17,404 nt of DNA from Candidatus Puniceispirillum sp. GTDB lineage: Bacteria > Pseudomonadota > Alphaproteobacteria > Puniceispirillales > Puniceispirillaceae. Positions within the stretch are counted from its first letter, which is position 1. Each line of letters opens with the position of its first letter. The translations under genes and the position numbers were made by a program. Below are positions 1-7,432 of the stretch, piece after piece. Location of the stretch: positions 1 to 17,404 of the forward strand of contig JABJBD010000025.1 in the NCBI GenBank assembly GCA_018668795.1, read 5' to 3'. The notes below the pieces were generated by a model, which saw only the letters and a list, made by a program, of their open reading frames with translations, had not been told where the DNA came from and did not search any database.

Positions 1-2
1 CA

Positions 3-1394
3 TCAGCATCTTCACCACCACAGCAATTAAGCTGGCGTAGCCATTATTGGCAGACAATCGCATTGTCTTTGCCATTGGTAATTGGCCAGCTTGCCTCAAT
101 CGGCATTGCCACCGCAGATGTGATCGCGATGGGTCAGATCAGCAGTAATGATCTGGCGTCTGGGTCTTTGGCGGCACGCTTTTACCAGCCTTTCTACTTC
201 ATGGGGTTGGGCATCACATTGGCAACTGGGCCCATCGTAGCACAGGGGCTTGGCGGCAATGATCCGCGTCTGGTACGCCGCGCTTTTCGTCAAGGGATGG
301 TGATTGCGGTCTTTTTGGCATTGATTGCCATGCCCTTTGTCATGGTGGGGGATATTGTTCTGGTCTGGCTGGGACAAGACCCAGCAATTTCGGCACATGC
401 CAAAGATTTTCTATTCTGGTCGGCAATTGGCCTGCCATTCATGTTCCTGTTTTTTGTTCTGCGCCAATTTGTCAGCTCGCATAAAAAACCAATGCCGCAA
501 GTGATCGCCACGATTGGCGGCTTGCTGGCAAATATTCTGGGGAATCATATTTGCGTCTATGGGTATGGGCCTATTCCGCCAATGGGGCTTGGTGGCATCG
601 CGCTTTCAACAACAATCGTCTATTTGCTGATTTGCATCAGCTTGTTGATTTATATCGGCATTACCGAACCCTATAAATCGTCAAAGCCATTTCAACGCCT
701 GTGGATTATGGATTGGGAGATCACCCGCCGCATCTTTGTTATTGGTATTCCCATAGGATGCACAATCGTTGCTGAAACCGGCATGTTTATCGCGGTTGTC
801 TTTATCATCGGGCTTTATGGACCAGTCCCACTGGCGGCATCAGCTATTGCCAACCAGATTGCGGCGGTTGCCTTTATGGTGCCGCTAGCGATTGGTCAGG
901 CCAGCACGATCCGCGTGGGTCATTTCGCCGGTGCCAATGACCGCCATAATATCAGTCGGGCAAGCTGGTCGGCTGTATGGGTTGGGCTTGGACTGTCTAG
1001 TATCATCATGGCCTATCTGTTCTTGCAATCCGAATTTCTGATTGATTTGTTTCTGGCTGATAACGATCCGATGGCGGCGGCTGTCGCAACCTTTGCCATT
1101 CCGATGATGATTATCACGGCACTGTTCCAATGGGGAGATGGCACACAGGCGATCACCATTTCGGCGCTTCGCGGTCTTAATGATACCAAGGTTCCAGCCT
1201 ATATCGCGATTGCTTGTTTCTGGTTTATTGGTGTTGGCATTGGGGCGCTCGGGGCTTATGCCTTTGATTTCGATCCGGTTGCAATATGGGGATGTTTGCT
1301 AATCGGGCTTATGGTGGCATCGGTTGCATTGACATATCGCCTATATGTGGCAACCAGCCGGATTACCCGCGGCGGTGCGATTTTGACACAGTAA
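3..1394 (+). CDS. MATE family (NorM-like) efflux transporter, 5' partial
   Basis: This is an inner-membrane multidrug/toxin extrusion antiporter that would expel cationic compounds using a Na+ or H+ gradient; the substrate cannot be read from sequence. The reading frame is open back to the left edge: codons before the first usual initiator (TTG at 63) read ...RSHYWQTIALSLPLVIGQL, which matches the first-helix region of NorM proteins. The true start therefore lies outside the window and TTG 63 is not it. The visible part has about twelve hydrophobic segments in two MATE halves. Near the C-terminus the GDGTQAITISALRGLNDTKVP stretch (about 1134-1195) is the characteristic NorM second-half motif. 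The stop is TAA at 1392. The gap to glnE is 63 bases, so co-transcription is possible. The family call is firm; drug specificity is unknown. Confidence 0.9.
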   Translation, partial: SASSPPQQLSWRSHYWQTIALSLPLVIGQLASIGIATADVIAMGQISSNDLASGSLAARFYQPFYFMGLGITLATGPIVAQGLGGNDPRLVRRAFRQGMVIAVFLALIAMPFVMVGDIVLVWLGQDPAISAHAKDFLFWSAIGLPFMFLFFVLRQFVSSHKKPMPQVIATIGGLLANILGNHICVYGYGPIPPMGLGGIALSTTIVYLLICISLLIYIGITEPYKSSKPFQRLWIMDWEITRRIFVIGIPIGCTIVAETGMFIAVVFIIGLYGPVPLAASAIANQIAAVAFMVPLAIGQASTIRVGHFAGANDRHNISRASWSAVWVGLGLSSIIMAYLFLQSEFLIDLFLADNDPMAAAVATFAIPMMIITALFQWGDGTQAITISALRGLNDTKVPAYIAIACFWFIGVGIGALGAYAFDFDPVAIWGCLLIGLMVASVALTYRLYVATSRITRGGAILTQ

Positions 1395-1457
1395 CACCGC
1401 TATTTCTGCTGTATTAATCCTGTTGGGTCTAAATGATTTTGGGCTTATCATCCGTCT

Positions 1458-4376
1458 ATGGTTACAACGCAAAGACATTTTGATCGCATCTGCCCAAGCA
1501 TACCCTATGCCAATCCGGATAAGGGGGAACTTGCATCAGCATTGGTAGCCGAATTTGCGCCTTATCTTGATGCCAATAACGCGAATACGGATGACAGCTT
1601 TTCACCAACCGACATAGCAACCATTTTCACACATGCCCCGCATCTTTTGTTTCTGGCGCGTCGCTTTGCCGATGATATTGCTCGCATTCTGGCAGGGAAC
1701 GCGGCTGATATTATCAATGAAGCGCATGACAAATTCCGGCAATCAATGCGGCATATCGATGATGAAAACAAAGCCATGCAAACCATTCGCCATTTCCGGG
1801 GACGGGTTTCATTTGCGGCGGCGCTTGCTGATATTGCCGGACTGACAATAATGGAGACGCAGTTCACCTGGCTTAGCGATGCCGCAACATGCGCGGTTCA
1901 GGAAACAGCACATTTTCTGATGCGCCACGCTGCCCGCCGCGGTCTGGCAAAGCCCCCACAAGACAATCTGTCAGGATGCGGATGGATTATTTTTGCCGTC
2001 GGCAAACTGGGCGCCGAAGAGCTGAATTATTCATCGGATATTGATCTGATTATCATACATGATCCAGATGCGAATCCGCTTAACGATCCTGCTACCGCAC
2101 AGGCCTTTTATGTTGCACAAACACGCGCGCTGGTGAAATTACTTTCCGCCGCCACGGCTGATGGTATTGGCTGGCGCATTGATTTGCGATTACGCCCCGA
2201 TCCAGGCGCAACCGCCGTTAGCATCCAGATCGCCGCGGCGCTTGGCTATTATGAATCTATAGCGCGCACATGGGAACGGGCGGCCTTTATCCGCGCCCGT
2301 CCAATCGCTGGGGATATTGAGGCCGGCTATGCTTTCCTTGATGAAATACAGCCCTTTATATGGCGCCGTTCGTTTGATTACACAGTCATGGATGATATGC
2401 GCACAATGTTACGTCGCCCGCCGGACAGTTCACAATGGACAGAATTTAATCTGAAAACCGGACATGGCGGCATTCGCACGATCGAATTTTTCACGCATGT
2501 TCTGCAACTGGTCTTTGGCGGGCGCGAACCTGAAATCCGTCAACATCGTACACCTCAGGCTTTGCATATGCTGGCCAAAAAAGACTGGATAACATCTGCA
2601 CAGGCTAACGGATTAATTGCCTTATATACTTTGCTACGTCGTGCAGAACATCGGTTACAGATGATCGCCGATCAGCAAACGCATAGCCTGCCCCGTGATG
2701 ATGTCAGCTTAATCAACTTTGCCCGTTTCATGGGGCATGAATCAGCGCAAAGCTTGTGTGACACGTTGGCCGACATTCTGTCCAAGGTCAGTGACATGAC
2801 CGCACATGACCTGCTGGATGGCATTCTAGCTGCAAATATCTCAGACACATCTAACCTTGTCAAAGAAGACAACAAAACAATAGACATCTTTCTGGAAGAT
2901 CAGGAACAGCTTGTCACATGGCTGAACTCAATCGGTTTTGAACGCCCCACAGATGTAGCCACCGCATTGTCTGGCTGGATTGCTGGACGTATTCCAGCAA
3001 CGCGCGGCGAGCGATCACGGATGCTGCTTGGGCGCTTGATGCCCGAATTATTGCGACAACTTGCCAAAGGCACGCAACCTGATAATGCCTTTGCCGCACT
3101 TGCCTATTTTATTGAAGAGCTGCCAGCCAGCGTGCAGATTTTCTCGCTTCTGGATTATAATCGACATCTGGCGCGGTTATTATGTGACATTATTGTTCTG
3201 TCACCTCGCCTGACGCAGATTTTAAAACGTAATCCGATGCTGTTCGAATTGCTGTTATATAAAGAATTTTTTGATCCCCTGCCCAATGCCCAGACCATTG
3301 CTGGAGATATTCGCAAAATCATAACCGGACAGCCTGTCGAAGACGCGCTTGATAATATCAAACGTCATACACGCGAATTACGCTTTCGTGCCGAATTACA
3401 AGCCATAAGCCTGAGCAGTGACCGCGCAACATTGGAACGTTCGTTAAGCGCGATTGCCGATGCAACCACCCAGACAGTGCTGGAACTGGCACGTGCTGAT
3501 ATGGAGCGTCGCCATGGCAAAATCGCAGGCATGTGCGGTATCATTGCGCTTGGCCGATTGGGCATAGCGCAACTCACAGCCACATCTGATCTGGATATAT
3601 TATTCGTCTATGACGCCCCGGATGCCGCAAGATCAGATGGCACCCGAAGCCTTGATGCTACCAGCTATTATATACGCCTGACGCAGACCTTTGTTAGCTG
3701 GCTGACAACACAAAGCGCCGAAGGTGCCCTCTATGAAGTTGATTTGCGGCTTCGTCCCGAAGGCTCGGCAGGGGCTGTAGCGACACCGCTTGACAGGCTT
3801 GCACATTATATCGACACCGATATTTGGTTATGGGAAAAACTGGCATTGACCAAGGCGCGGTTTGTTGCTGGTGATGACAATCTATCCGATATGGCGATGA
3901 AACCAATCCATGATGCCATTAATCAGGCGCATAACCGCGATGACGTTATGGCCAGCATCACCGATATGCGAAAACGCATGGCGGCCTCACAAACAGCCAC
4001 ATCAAAATGGCAATTACGGCTCCAGACTGGTGGTCTGGGTGACCTAGATTTGCTGATACAGGGATTACGCCTGATACATGGCGACCATTTTGTCAAAAGT
4101 GGCCAGACCGTGGCGGAAATTCTTGCCCTTCTGACGACTGACAAGCTGATAGACAGTAACGATGCAAATATACTGGCTGATGCGCATATGGTAATGGGGA
4201 ATGCGCAACATGCGCTGCGCCTTTCAATGGAATCAACACGGACGATTAACGATGCCCTGCCTCCAGCCTTGGGACAGTTCCTGTCAAGCTGGCTTGATAT
4301 GGCAGACGTCAATCAGGTAGCGGTTGCACTTGATGATATACGGGCGTCGGTACGCGAGATCATGACACGGCTCTAA
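1458..4376 (+). CDS. glnE: Bifunctional glutamine synthetase adenylyltransferase/adenylyl-removing enzyme
   Basis: GlnE covalently switches glutamine synthetase off (adenylylation) or on (phosphorolytic deadenylylation) in response to PII, coupling nitrogen status to ammonia assimilation in the cytoplasm. At 972 residues it is close to the usual length (E. coli about 946). Two nucleotidyltransferase halves are visible. The N-terminal adenylyl-removase has GKLGAEELNYSSDID with metal-binding D194 and D196, then D242 in IDLRLRP. The C-terminal adenylyltransferase has GRLGIAQLTATSDLD with D711 and D713, then D762 in VDLRLRPEG. All catalytic acids are present in both halves, so both activities should be intact. 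The ATG at 1458 is the first good start; no strong Shine-Dalgarno precedes it. No glnB or glnA is in the window. Its neighbours are transporters and do not add to the assignment. Confidence 0.97.
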   Translation: MVTTQRHFDRICPSIPYANPDKGELASALVAEFAPYLDANNANTDDSFSPTDIATIFTHAPHLLFLARRFADDIARILAGNAADIINEAHDKFRQSMRHIDDENKAMQTIRHFRGRVSFAAALADIAGLTIMETQFTWLSDAATCAVQETAHFLMRHAARRGLAKPPQDNLSGCGWIIFAVGKLGAEELNYSSDIDLIIIHDPDANPLNDPATAQAFYVAQTRALVKLLSAATADGIGWRIDLRLRPDPGATAVSIQIAAALGYYESIARTWERAAFIRARPIAGDIEAGYAFLDEIQPFIWRRSFDYTVMDDMRTMLRRPPDSSQWTEFNLKTGHGGIRTIEFFTHVLQLVFGGREPEIRQHRTPQALHMLAKKDWITSAQANGLIALYTLLRRAEHRLQMIADQQTHSLPRDDVSLINFARFMGHESAQSLCDTLADILSKVSDMTAHDLLDGILAANISDTSNLVKEDNKTIDIFLEDQEQLVTWLNSIGFERPTDVATALSGWIAGRIPATRGERSRMLLGRLMPELLRQLAKGTQPDNAFAALAYFIEELPASVQIFSLLDYNRHLARLLCDIIVLSPRLTQILKRNPMLFELLLYKEFFDPLPNAQTIAGDIRKIITGQPVEDALDNIKRHTRELRFRAELQAISLSSDRATLERSLSAIADATTQTVLELARADMERRHGKIAGMCGIIALGRLGIAQLTATSDLDILFVYDAPDAARSDGTRSLDATSYYIRLTQTFVSWLTTQSAEGALYEVDLRLRPEGSAGAVATPLDRLAHYIDTDIWLWEKLALTKARFVAGDDNLSDMAMKPIHDAINQAHNRDDVMASITDMRKRMAASQTATSKWQLRLQTGGLGDLDLLIQGLRLIHGDHFVKSGQTVAEILALLTTDKLIDSNDANILADAHMVMGNAQHALRLSMESTRTINDALPPALGQFLSSWLDMADVNQVAVALDDIRASVREIMTRL

Positions 4377-4631
4377 ACCATGCCTAGGCAGGAAAACACG
4401 GCGTTACTATCAATTTTTTTCTAACTATTTTTCTTTTTCTGTTTTTTGTCCCTTAATCGACATACCAACAACGAAATCAGAACAGACGTAGTTCATTTTA
4501 CGGACGTAAGAGAGAGACTAAATCTGCTTCGCATGCGGGATTGGTTTTCTTCGTAACATTTTATATTTGACGTGCGCTAATTTAGGTGAAATCTAGAAAA
4601 GTAACGTCGCAACCCAAGTGAAAGATCCGCT
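4377..4631. other. Intergenic spacer glnE to MFS gene
   Basis: This 255-base non-coding stretch is T-rich in its first third and has no GC-rich hairpin followed by a T-run, so I see no clear glnE terminator. A loopless palindrome TGCCTAGGCA lies at 4381-4390. GACGTA occurs twice, at 4485-4490 and 4503-4508. A weak sigma70-like promoter for the next gene could be TTGACG (4567-4572), 17 bases, AATCTA (4590-4595), but the -10 matches only about half the consensus. Confidence 0.3.
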
Positions 4632-5924
4632 ATGTTCCGATCTATCGCCGCGTCATGGACTTTGTTTTTCGGCTTGCTTCTCATTATGGCAGGTAACGGG
4701 CTTCAGGTCGTGCTTTTGGGAACGCGGGCAAGCGAGGCGGCGTTTAGCAATATCGCTACTGGCTTTGTCATGGCGGGCTATTATGTTGGCATTTTCGCTG
4801 GTTCTATTCTGGTGCCACGCATTCTGGGAAATGTTGGGCATGTTCGCGTATTCGGCGCCATGTCGGCGATTGCCTCATCGGCGATTCTGATACATGCCGC
4901 CTTTGTTGATCCGGTTTTATGGGCGGTCATGCGCATCCTCACCGGCTTCAGCTTTGCTGGCATGTATATTGTCTGCGAAAGCTGGCTCAATGACAAAGCG
5001 ACCAATGAAACACGTGGCCAACTTTTGTCGATCTATATGATCATCAATATGGGCGGCATGAGCCTTGGTCAGGTCATGATTTCATTTGGCACAGATGGCG
5101 GATATGGATTGTTTTTGCTGGCATCGGTTATGGTCTCGATAGCGGTGGTACCCATTCTGATTACCGTTGGCAAAGCACCCGAATTTGATACGCCCGAACG
5201 GTTGGGATTTCGCCGCCTTTATCAGATTTCGCCATTGGCTGTGATGGGCATGGCACTGACAGGTGCCGCAACCGCAATGATCTTTGGTATGGGCCCTATC
5301 TATGGCCGCAGCATTGGCTTGACCAATACCGAAGTTGGCTATTTCATGGCGGCGGTAACATTAGGCACTCTGGTTCTACAATACCCGGTGGGGCAGCTAT
5401 CCGATCGTTTTGACCGCCGAATTGTTATTCTTGGCGTCGCTATTGTATCAGGTCTAAGTGTCCTTGTTGCCACCTTGCTTGATGCGAATAATCTAGCCTT
5501 GTTATTAATATGTATGCTGATTTTCGGGGGCACTAATTTTCCGCTTTATTCGCTATGTATCGCGCATGCCAATGACTATCTGACCCCGCGACAGATGGTG
5601 GCAATGGCGTCTGGCCTGATTATGATTAACGGGGCTGGCGCGGTGATCGGTGCGCCTATTGCCGCCATGTTTATCGAATATCTTGGCACAATCAGCTTTA
5701 TGCCAGCGATTGCCACATTACAGTTCTTGTTGGCGCTGTTTGTGCTGGTTCGTATGCGGAGCCGTTCAGCCGTCCCCGCCGCCGCACAGGGGCCATATGT
5801 GGCTATACCTGATTCATCAAGTGGTGTTGCTGCCAGCCTGAATCCGGAAACCGAATGGGTGACTACCGACGAAGACGGATTTGCCGATGATGACCCACTG
5901 AAAGATAATCCATATATGAAGTAA
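4632..5924 (+). CDS. MFS transporter, YcaD-like
   Basis: This is a 430-residue inner-membrane major facilitator with about twelve predicted helices, the first at residues 8-30. The ESWLN motif (116-120) between helices 4 and 5 and SLCIAHANDYL (about 307-317) in the second half are typical of the YcaD-type subgroup. The second-half copy of the MFS loop motif, GQLSDRFDRR, is at 254-263. Substrates for this subgroup are not established, so I name none. After the last helix (about residue 373) there is a roughly 57-residue hydrophilic tail, acidic toward its end (TTDEDGFADDDPLKDNP), probably cytoplasmic. The start ATG at 4632 has only a weak GAAAG upstream. A 255-base spacer separates it from glnE, so it may have its own promoter. 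The fold is sure, the function unknown. Confidence 0.9.
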   Translation: MFRSIAASWTLFFGLLLIMAGNGLQVVLLGTRASEAAFSNIATGFVMAGYYVGIFAGSILVPRILGNVGHVRVFGAMSAIASSAILIHAAFVDPVLWAVMRILTGFSFAGMYIVCESWLNDKATNETRGQLLSIYMIINMGGMSLGQVMISFGTDGGYGLFLLASVMVSIAVVPILITVGKAPEFDTPERLGFRRLYQISPLAVMGMALTGAATAMIFGMGPIYGRSIGLTNTEVGYFMAAVTLGTLVLQYPVGQLSDRFDRRIVILGVAIVSGLSVLVATLLDANNLALLLICMLIFGGTNFPLYSLCIAHANDYLTPRQMVAMASGLIMINGAGAVIGAPIAAMFIEYLGTISFMPAIATLQFLLALFVLVRMRSRSAVPAAAQGPYVAIPDSSSGVAASLNPETEWVTTDEDGFADDDPLKDNPYMK

Positions 5925-5937
5925 GCCATATGTGAGT

Positions 5938-5965
5938 GGAGGCATATATGAACCATGCTTTGTAG
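5938..5965 (+). other. Five-codon ORF with good ribosome-binding site
   Basis: GGAGG at 5938-5942 is followed five bases later by ATG (5948), then AAC CAT GCT TTG TAG, giving the peptide MNHAL. It starts 23 bases after the MFS stop. Chance is a real possibility at this size. It could be a leader mini-ORF or a decayed gene start. I see no attenuator structure directly tied to it. Confidence 0.15.
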
Positions 5966-6008
5966 GAATAAGGCATTTAAGTCAGAGCATGTTGCACTTT
6001 ATGATGTT

Positions 6009-6055
6009 TTTTGAGTTAATTTTGCATCAAGACAAAAGTACTAATTAACTCAAAA
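6009..6055. repeat. 13-bp perfect inverted repeat
   Basis: TTTTGAGTTAATT (6009-6021) and its exact reverse complement AATTAACTCAAAA (6043-6055) flank a 21-base loop. It is AT-rich and has no downstream T-run, so it is a poor intrinsic terminator. An operator for a dimeric regulator, or an mRNA-end hairpin for the MFS transcript, are the likelier readings. It lies 40 bases before the nuclease start codon. Confidence 0.55.
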
Positions 6056-6068
6056 TCATTAGCGCCTA

Positions 6069-6093
6069 ATGGTAAATGATATTAGTTTACCAT
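6069..6093 (+). promoter_or_regulatory. Hairpin/operator abutting the nuclease start codon
   Basis: ATGGTAAA (6069-6076) and TTTACCAT (6086-6093) are perfect 8-bp arms around a 9-base loop, ending one base before the ATG at 6095. No Shine-Dalgarno is visible. In RNA the stem would occupy the ribosome landing zone; in DNA it could be an operator. If transcription starts inside or after the palindrome, the message would be leaderless. The sequence shows the structure; the role is inferred. Confidence 0.4.
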
Positions 6094-6094
6094 A

Positions 6095-6613
6095 ATGAAC
6101 AGAATTGCAAAATTTTACGCATATTTACTGCTTATCTGTGGGGTTGGATTATCAGTCAGCCAGCCCAGCATGGCTGTCGATAGCCCGTTCGATATTGGGG
6201 GTACGGTAACGGTCACACGGATCAGCGATGGCGACTCATTGCGCAGCGGTTCGTTACGCATCCGCCTGTTTGGCATTGACGCCCCTGAGATTAAACAAAT
6301 TTGCCACAACGCTTCCAGCCTAAAATGGCCATGCGGCGTGAATGCCCGCGACCGTTTACGTGAACTGGTCAAAACCGCCGCACATCTGGAATGCCGGCTA
6401 CGTGACACCGATCGGTATGGCCGCCTTGTCATGCAATGTTTTGCCAACCAGAAAGACATAAGCAGAACACTTGTCGAAGAAGGCATGGCGGTTGCCTATG
6501 AACGTTATGCCAAGGAATATATCGCTGTGCAGGCACAAGCACGCGATGCTGGGCGTGGCATGTGGGCTGGCACATTCGACATGCCTGAAGACTGGCGCAA
6601 AGCGAACAAATAA
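6095..6613 (+). CDS. Secreted SNase-like (thermonuclease family) nuclease
   Basis: This 172-residue protein is a predicted periplasmic or extracellular Ca2+-dependent nuclease of the staphylococcal-nuclease fold, hydrolysing DNA and/or RNA. A signal peptide is clear: a basic N-terminus, a hydrophobic core at about 8-22, and likely cleavage after A27 (SMA/V). The SNase domain covers about 34-159. Active-site equivalents of S. aureus nuclease are present: D45 and D47 in DGDS (D19, D21), R57 (R35), D62 (D40), E65 (E43) in RLFGIDAPE, and R110 (R87) in DRYGR. T41 is replaced by A63, which is common in bacterial homologues. C71 and C80 in the inserted loop, and C100 and C115, could form disulfides. 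No ribosome-binding site precedes the ATG; a hairpin sits there instead. It could serve nutrient scavenging from DNA; that is inference. Confidence 0.92.
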   Translation: MNRIAKFYAYLLLICGVGLSVSQPSMAVDSPFDIGGTVTVTRISDGDSLRSGSLRIRLFGIDAPEIKQICHNASSLKWPCGVNARDRLRELVKTAAHLECRLRDTDRYGRLVMQCFANQKDISRTLVEEGMAVAYERYAKEYIAVQAQARDAGRGMWAGTFDMPEDWRKANK

Positions 6614-6648
6614 CCAGAAACCATTCAACAGAACTTCATTATCTATCT

Positions 6649-6700
6649 TTTGTGATCTTGACCAGTGCGTTAAATTAGGGTCATTGTGACCAATCACAAA
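6649..6700. repeat. Nested inverted repeats upstream of the 68-residue gene
   Basis: TTTGTGAT (6649-6656) pairs with ATCACAAA (6693-6700). Within the span, GGTCA-TTG-TGACC (6679-6691) is a 5-bp-arm palindrome, and TGACC (6659-6663) can alternatively pair with GGTCA (6679-6683). The stop of the nuclease gene lies 36 bases before. It may be an operator region or weak termination structure. No T-run follows. Confidence 0.35.
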
Positions 6701-6733
6701 TCCGAACAACTGTTAAACGAATAGGGTAATATC

Positions 6734-6940
6734 ATGTCAGACGATGAACGTATCACCATCATCGCCGAAACTTTTGAAGCTGCTGCGCTTGAATTTCATC
6801 GGCGCAAACTGGCATCTCAGGGTTTTCGGATGGCGGGGCCTATTTCAACCCAGCGTTTTGAATTGATGCGTGGTGCCGAACGCGAACTTCTGTTTGATGG
6901 CCAGCCAATGTTTGCGGTGACCTTTTCAAAAGAGGACTAA
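6734..6940 (+). CDS. Small protein of unknown function (68 residues)
   Basis: I do not recognise this family. The protein is soluble, with no signal peptide or membrane segment. Its first 28 residues (MSDDERITIIAETFEAAALE...) look like one amphipathic helix. After that come short segments ending in MFAVTFSKED. It is probably real: AGGGT at 6723-6727 lies six bases before the ATG, codon use resembles its neighbours, and it fills the space before the convergent DUF1489 gene with a 24-base gap. It lies downstream of the nuclease, but the 120-base gap with inverted repeats argues against a tight operon. No function is proposed. Confidence 0.65.
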   Translation: MSDDERITIIAETFEAAALEFHRRKLASQGFRMAGPISTQRFELMRGAERELLFDGQPMFAVTFSKED

Positions 6941-6964
6941 GGCGTCTGCCTGAAGCTTTCAATC

Positions 6965-7384
6965 CTACAGCAAACCAAGCTCGCGCAATTCGGCGACCAT
7001 CGCTGGTGGCATTTCCTGACCATCTTCCTGACTGACCATAACGTCACGCGGCGCATCCTTTGAATCCAGATAACGCCAGCCCTGAAAAATGCGCATCCGC
7101 GTTGGTTCGACCTTGACAAGGCCTGGTGCCAGCACAATGCCACATGCCGGACGGCCATCAGCACGCGTTACCTCTCGAAGTTCGATGATTGGCTGGCGCG
7201 CGCACATAACGCCTTTTATGATCCAGTAAATTGACCCACCTGCCAGAATTTCGTCAGCGCGACGTGGCCGGTTACGGGTGACATGCATCAATGGCATATG
7301 CGCCGCAACCCGGCTATTTTGCCATTCCTGCAGCGCCTCGAAAGAGGCAGACCCAACCGACAGTTTTTTTAAATGCACAGGCAT
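6965..7384 (-). CDS. DUF1489 family protein
   Basis: This is a conserved alphaproteobacterial protein of unknown function, about 139 residues from the chosen start. Diagnostic stretches of DUF1489 are present: MPVHLKKLSVG at the N-terminus, RPRRADEILAGGSIYWIIKG in the middle, and FQGWRYLDSKDAP near the end, closing with MVAELRELGLL. I chose ATG 7384 because family members begin this way. The frame also allows a TTG at 7411, adding nine residues. Neither start has a good Shine-Dalgarno. It lies 48 bases downstream of mgtE on the same strand, so co-transcription is likely, although a shared role is not established. It has no membrane segments or signal peptide. Confidence 0.88.
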   Translation of the reverse strand: MPVHLKKLSVGSASFEALQEWQNSRVAAHMPLMHVTRNRPRRADEILAGGSIYWIIKGVMCARQPIIELREVTRADGRPACGIVLAPGLVKVEPTRMRIFQGWRYLDSKDAPRDVMVSQEDGQEMPPAMVAELRELGLL

Positions 7385-7432
7385 TACGGGTGGACTTTCT
7401 GACAATAACAAGGAACCAACATGATCATGACA

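Noticed and set aside
3923..4312. Minus-strand 129-residue open frame
   Set aside because: It lies inside glnE, whose frame is certain; cysteine/serine-rich composition of a shadow frame.
4381..4390. TGCCTAGGCA palindrome as a glnE terminator
   Set aside because: It has no loop, a short stem and no adjacent T-run, so it is probably chance.
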